The position numbers and the translations under genes were made by a program. DNA of 64,000 bases, from positions 13,209,388 through 13,273,387 of the forward strand of contig NC_068980.1 of the NCBI RefSeq assembly GCF_016808095.1, given 5' to 3'. The stretch is from Vigna angularis (Eukaryota; Streptophyta; Magnoliopsida; Fabales; Fabaceae). The notes under the pieces are model-generated. The model worked only from the letters and a program-made list of their open reading frames with translations. It ran no database searches and was not told the origin of the DNA. Below, in pieces: positions 60,114-64,000 of this stretch (position 1 is its first letter; every line of letters begins with the position of its first letter).

Positions 60114-63100
60114 TCAGTTTGAAGGTGCTGTGGCAGTTGGGTCAGCTGGTGTTGAAGTTGTTTGAGGTGCTGTTGTTGATGGGTGACTTTGTTGGGGTTG
60201 TTCAACCTCGCATTGAGTAATTTGACTGGATTGAGTTGCATTTGGAGTTGTTGGAGCAGCTTGGGCAGCTTGTGGACAATTATTTCTTTTATGTCCAAGC
60301 TCTCTACATATGCCACATCTCTTACGTGTTCCACCTTGTCTTAGTTCAGTGTCATCTTTCTTAAGCTCCCAAGGCTCTAATCTTCTTTTCTTTTTCGGTC
60401 TACCAGGCAAAATTCTCTTAGGTGGAGGCAACACATCAGGCATTGAAGTCATTTCCCACATATGAGCACCGTGGACTAGATATATCATTGGAAAGTATGT
60501 TTGTTCATAGGTTGACTTTGTAAACCAATGTGAGATGTAGTCTTCTCCATTGATGTTTAAAAATGTCATGGTAGTGAGGGCATGACAGCATGGGATTCCT
60601 GTTATACTCCATTTCCTGCAACTACAGTCCACTTTATCTATGTCAACAACAAACTTGTCACCAATGTTGGAAGTGTGTCTCACTTCAAATAATTTCAATC
60701 CTGACCAGCTGGAAAATGAAATTTGGATTCAAGTGAGTAAGTAAAGTAAAGAAATTAAAACAAATAAAACTTCATATTATGAAATCATACCTAGGTATCC
60801 AATATTTTGTGTTGTTTAATTCCTTTTGAAATCGTTTATAAATTTTGGGGCAAAAGGAACCTTCATATAACCTTATCTTCTCTCTATTTCTTGCCCATCT
60901 CTTCATTAGATACATACGAATGTCTTCCATCATTGTTATGATGGGCTTAGCCCTTGCATCCAAGATCACACTATTAAAAGCTTCAGAGATATTGTTTACT
61001 AGGGTGTCACAAGCAGCTGTAGGTGTAAACCTTGACCTTGACCAAAATCTATATAAAGAAAAACACACACATTTATAACACAACCAAACAGTTCTAAATA
61101 ATTGACATGGCTAACACTCTTGAAAACATACCTTGGTGGAATAGCTATCAAGTGCTTAAAGGCCTCTACATTGACATCTTTTATTTCTCTCATGACTGCC
61201 TCCCATGCTTGAGGATGGGTTGATGATGCTGCCTTCCATAATAGACGTTTCAGATTTTTTCCAGGATATTTTTTCCTAAAATTTGCATATATGTGGCGGA
61301 CACAAAACCTTTGATCAACACGAGGTAGAAGTTCTTGTATTGTTGGCAGAAGTCCCTATCAAATGATAAAAGTAAATTTACTGAACATGAACATGGAAGA
61401 CTAAGGTCTCATAATAAAAAACAATGAAATATAACTTACTTTTTGTTGATCTGAGATAAATGTATACGTTGAACATTTTTCAACACCACCAAGATCATCA
61501 ATCAAGAATTCCAAAAACCAAGTCCAGGTTTCCTTATTCTCCACCTCCACAACAGCATATGCCAAAGGTAACATTTGGTCATTACCATCTCTTCCAACTG
61601 TTGTTAACAATTCACCCCCATATTTCCCTTTCAAGAAACACCCATCCAAACCTACAATGGGCCTACATGATATGAAACTCACCTTACATGCCTTCAAACA
61701 AACATAAAGTCTCTTGAATACTTGGTTCCCCTATTAGGTTCTACACTAACTTTGACAGTTGATCCAGGATTTGACCTAAGCAGCTCATTGGCATAGTCAT
61801 ATACCCTTTTATATTGTTCTTCAAAATCACCTTCAATTTTCTTGTGTGCCATTTTCTTTGCCCTAAAGGTTGTTGACCGAGACACATTAATATTCCATTT
61901 CTTACAAACTTTGTTTTGGAGGTTAGTCAAATTAATATTTGGATTTTCTTTTATGGTCTTCTCTAACCTCCCACTTAACCATTTTGATGTCACTAAACGC
62001 ACATTAAATTCTCTACTGCAGGTATGGTTGTTTATAATCTTCCTTAACTGCCATGTATTTTGGGCAGCCTTATATGCACAATATGCGTACCATGGGCACT
62101 TCCCTTTTGCCCCACAACATTTAACAGAAACTCTTGTTTTATCATTTTTAAAAACCTTCAATTTCCTACCATTGTCTACACCGTAGCTTCTTATTGCTTC
62201 TGTGAAATCTTTTTTTTCACTGAAGAATGTCCCCACTTCCCAGTTATAGTGTTCCATACTTTTGGGCAATGAAAAAATGCCAAAATTTCCATAACGGTCT
62301 CTATCATCATTTGATGAATCACTTAATACAACGCTGTCTAAACTTTCAGATTCCCAAGAATTGTCAGATAAACCTCTGTCATGTACATGTTGTAATGGAG
62401 GACACTTCCCACTTGGTCCACCCACTTCAACTTCCTCACTACGGTTACAAAAATCATCTTCACTCAACACATCCTCTTCATCTCCATTCCAACTTCTAAC
62501 ATCGTAGTCATCATGTCCCCCATCCTCTCTCTCAGCCTCTGCCTCCACAAAATTATCACTGTCAGCCTCTACACCCTCTCCTAAAACAGCCCCAACATCC
62601 TCTCCCTCAGCCTCTGCATCCACAAAGTTATCACTGTCAGCCTCTACACCCTCCCCCAAAACAGCCCCAACAACCTCTCCCTCAGCCTCTGCCTCCACAA
62701 AGTTATCATTAACAGCCTGTACACCCTCCCCCAAACCAGCCCCAACATCCTCTCCCACAACCTCTGCCTCCACAATGTTATCATTGTCAGCCTGTACACC
62801 CTCCCCCAAAACAGCCCCATCAGTGTCTCCCTCAGCCTCTGCCTCCACACAATTATCATTGTCAGCCTGTACACCCTCCCCCAAAACAGCCTTCTCACAC
62901 TCTTCCTCACACTCTACCTCTACACGATTATCACTGTCACCCTCCCCCAACATATGAACGTACTCAGGATCTGACACCATGTGTACAACATACAGGTGAG
63001 ATTGACCATTCAAAATGGCAAGGTTGACCAGATGACATGCACCCTTGTCATCAGATAATAGTTCTAACCTTTCTTCTAACACAGTACCACCACCCACTGC

Positions 63101-63283
63101 ATACCACAACTCTTTAACATTAATATAGCCCATCTCCTTCAAAATGGACATAATTTCAAAGTAGCTCCATCTATCTGGGTCAATTTTTAAAGTAGATGTT
63201 TGACCAAACTCATATTTAAATGACCCATCATTCACAAATTTGCCCCCATGGTGAAAGACCACTTCGACATCACAGTTAGGCAT
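60114..63283 (-). pseudogene. MULE transposase, four exons, one frameshift
   Basis: Exons 63283-61440, 61355-61132, 61048-60791 and 60708-60114 (stop at 60114); introns GT-AG. Total 2921 nt, one base short of a 974-codon frame. Order: N-terminal PB1-like domain (residues 1-110), five acidic 25-residue repeats (VLGEGV..), Mutator DNA-binding domain (about 350-500), catalytic domain with DGCFLKG, FISDQQKG and the SEAFN glutamate, plus the C..H motif (CVRHIYANF), SWIM zinc finger (CSCRKWSITGIPCCHAL) and a C-terminal CCHC knuckle (CGICRELGHKRNNC). All catalytic and zinc residues are present. Frame is lost near 61715, where the expected FKRLYVCLKACK reading moves by one base. Could be a real inactivating deletion or a sequence error. 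Confidence 0.9.
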
Positions 63284-63404
63284 CCTAAACTAATATAAAA
63301 AATCATGTCAGTCTAACTTTACCCAAATAACACTACATTTAATTGACCAAAATAACACTACATTTACATATCAGGATACGACTGTCAACCCATCAGGGTA
63401 CAAC

Positions 63405-64000
63405 ACTTCCACAAAGCACTTTAAACAGACCATAAACAATTAAAACAAATTTGTACTGAACCCTAAACACAGCATAAAGATTGACTTTAACCTACAATGG
63501 GGGACCACACACAACACCCATAATGGGGGACAACAACAAACAGAGATAATAGTTCATGGGGGACCACAACAAAAGCAAACACACACACGAAGCAAACACA
63601 CACACCAAAGCAACCATAAACCCAACGAAAGCAATGTACACGTACCTTCGAATGGAACTTCAAATGGAACCCACTTCGCACTTCCAAATCACCGAACGCT
63701 TCCAAATCACCAGACGCGCTCTGCTTTCAAAAGCCCCAATCGCACTTCGTTCACAAATAGAAATACCCTAAATGAATTCTGATTTTAATTCTTTAGTGTA
63801 CAAATACCCTAAATACAAATCACCAAACACGTCACAACCACTACTGTGACTCATTTGCCACGTTTTACTTCTTTAGTGCCAAATAATCAGCCACTTAACG
63901 CAGTTAGTGTGTATTTAACGGAGATGACTACATTGACACAAATATTTCCAATGTTTGGATTCAATTGACACTTTTACACCACGTAAGGATGACAATGAAA
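63405..64000 (-). repeat. MULE right TIR (partial)
   Basis: Inverted copy of 57653-58248. Likely drives the transposase, whose ATG lies about 120 bases inside. Confidence 0.92.

Larger units (their letters stand above)
57585..64000. mobile_element. Autonomous-type Mutator-like element (MULE), right end outside window
   Basis: Long terminal inverted repeats (57585-58248 and 63405-64000, the latter cut by the window) enclose two convergent genes: a GRF-zinc-finger protein (plus) and a MULE transposase (minus). The window end, reverse-complemented, matches position 57653, so about 70 bp of the right TIR are missing. The outer left end near 57585 is inferred from sequence style. Confidence 0.9.

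Overview
This is plant nuclear DNA: AT-rich, with intron-bearing genes, long (TA)n tracts and about as much transposon as gene. The two host genes and the style of the repeats suggest a papilionoid legume, probably near Vigna/Phaseolus. That placement is inference, not proof.

Layout. (1) 1-13117 is one large non-autonomous LTR retrotransposon cut by the left window edge. Its LTRs are almost identical and there is no gag or pol in the 9.5 kb between them. On its minus strand, at 4596-4053, it carries a small two-exon WUSCHEL-related homeobox (WOX) gene with homeodomain, WUS-box and EAR-like motif. (2) 14327-16757 is a gag-protease remnant of a Copia element, minus strand. (3) 21679-27534 is a complete 15-exon MLO gene (544 aa, MLO1/13/15-like), plus strand. 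(4) 28777-33237 is a decayed full-length Copia element. (5) 46469-33945 is a complete 10-exon choline transporter-like gene (699 aa, CTL1/CHER1 type), minus strand, so the two host genes converge on the Copia element. CTL1 intron 6 is 6.9 kb and holds a small non-coding LTR element, a 1258-bp tandem duplication and Copia debris. (6) 46.9-57.5 kb has no coding gene. It is a diverged segmental duplication interrupted by solo LTRs, with two defective tRNA-Ala copies. (7) 57585 to the window end is a Mutator-like element (MULE) with more than 600-bp terminal inverted repeats and two convergent genes: a GRF-zinc-finger/membrane-anchor protein reading in from the left TIR and a four-exon transposase reading in from the right TIR.

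The best candidates for something undescribed are the WOX gene in antisense inside the retroelement, the two-gene MULE with a GRF companion protein, and a triplet of structured RNA hairpins in the retroelement LTR supported by compensatory base changes. Exon models were built by eye from splice consensus, reading-frame continuity and family knowledge; no alignment or database search was run.
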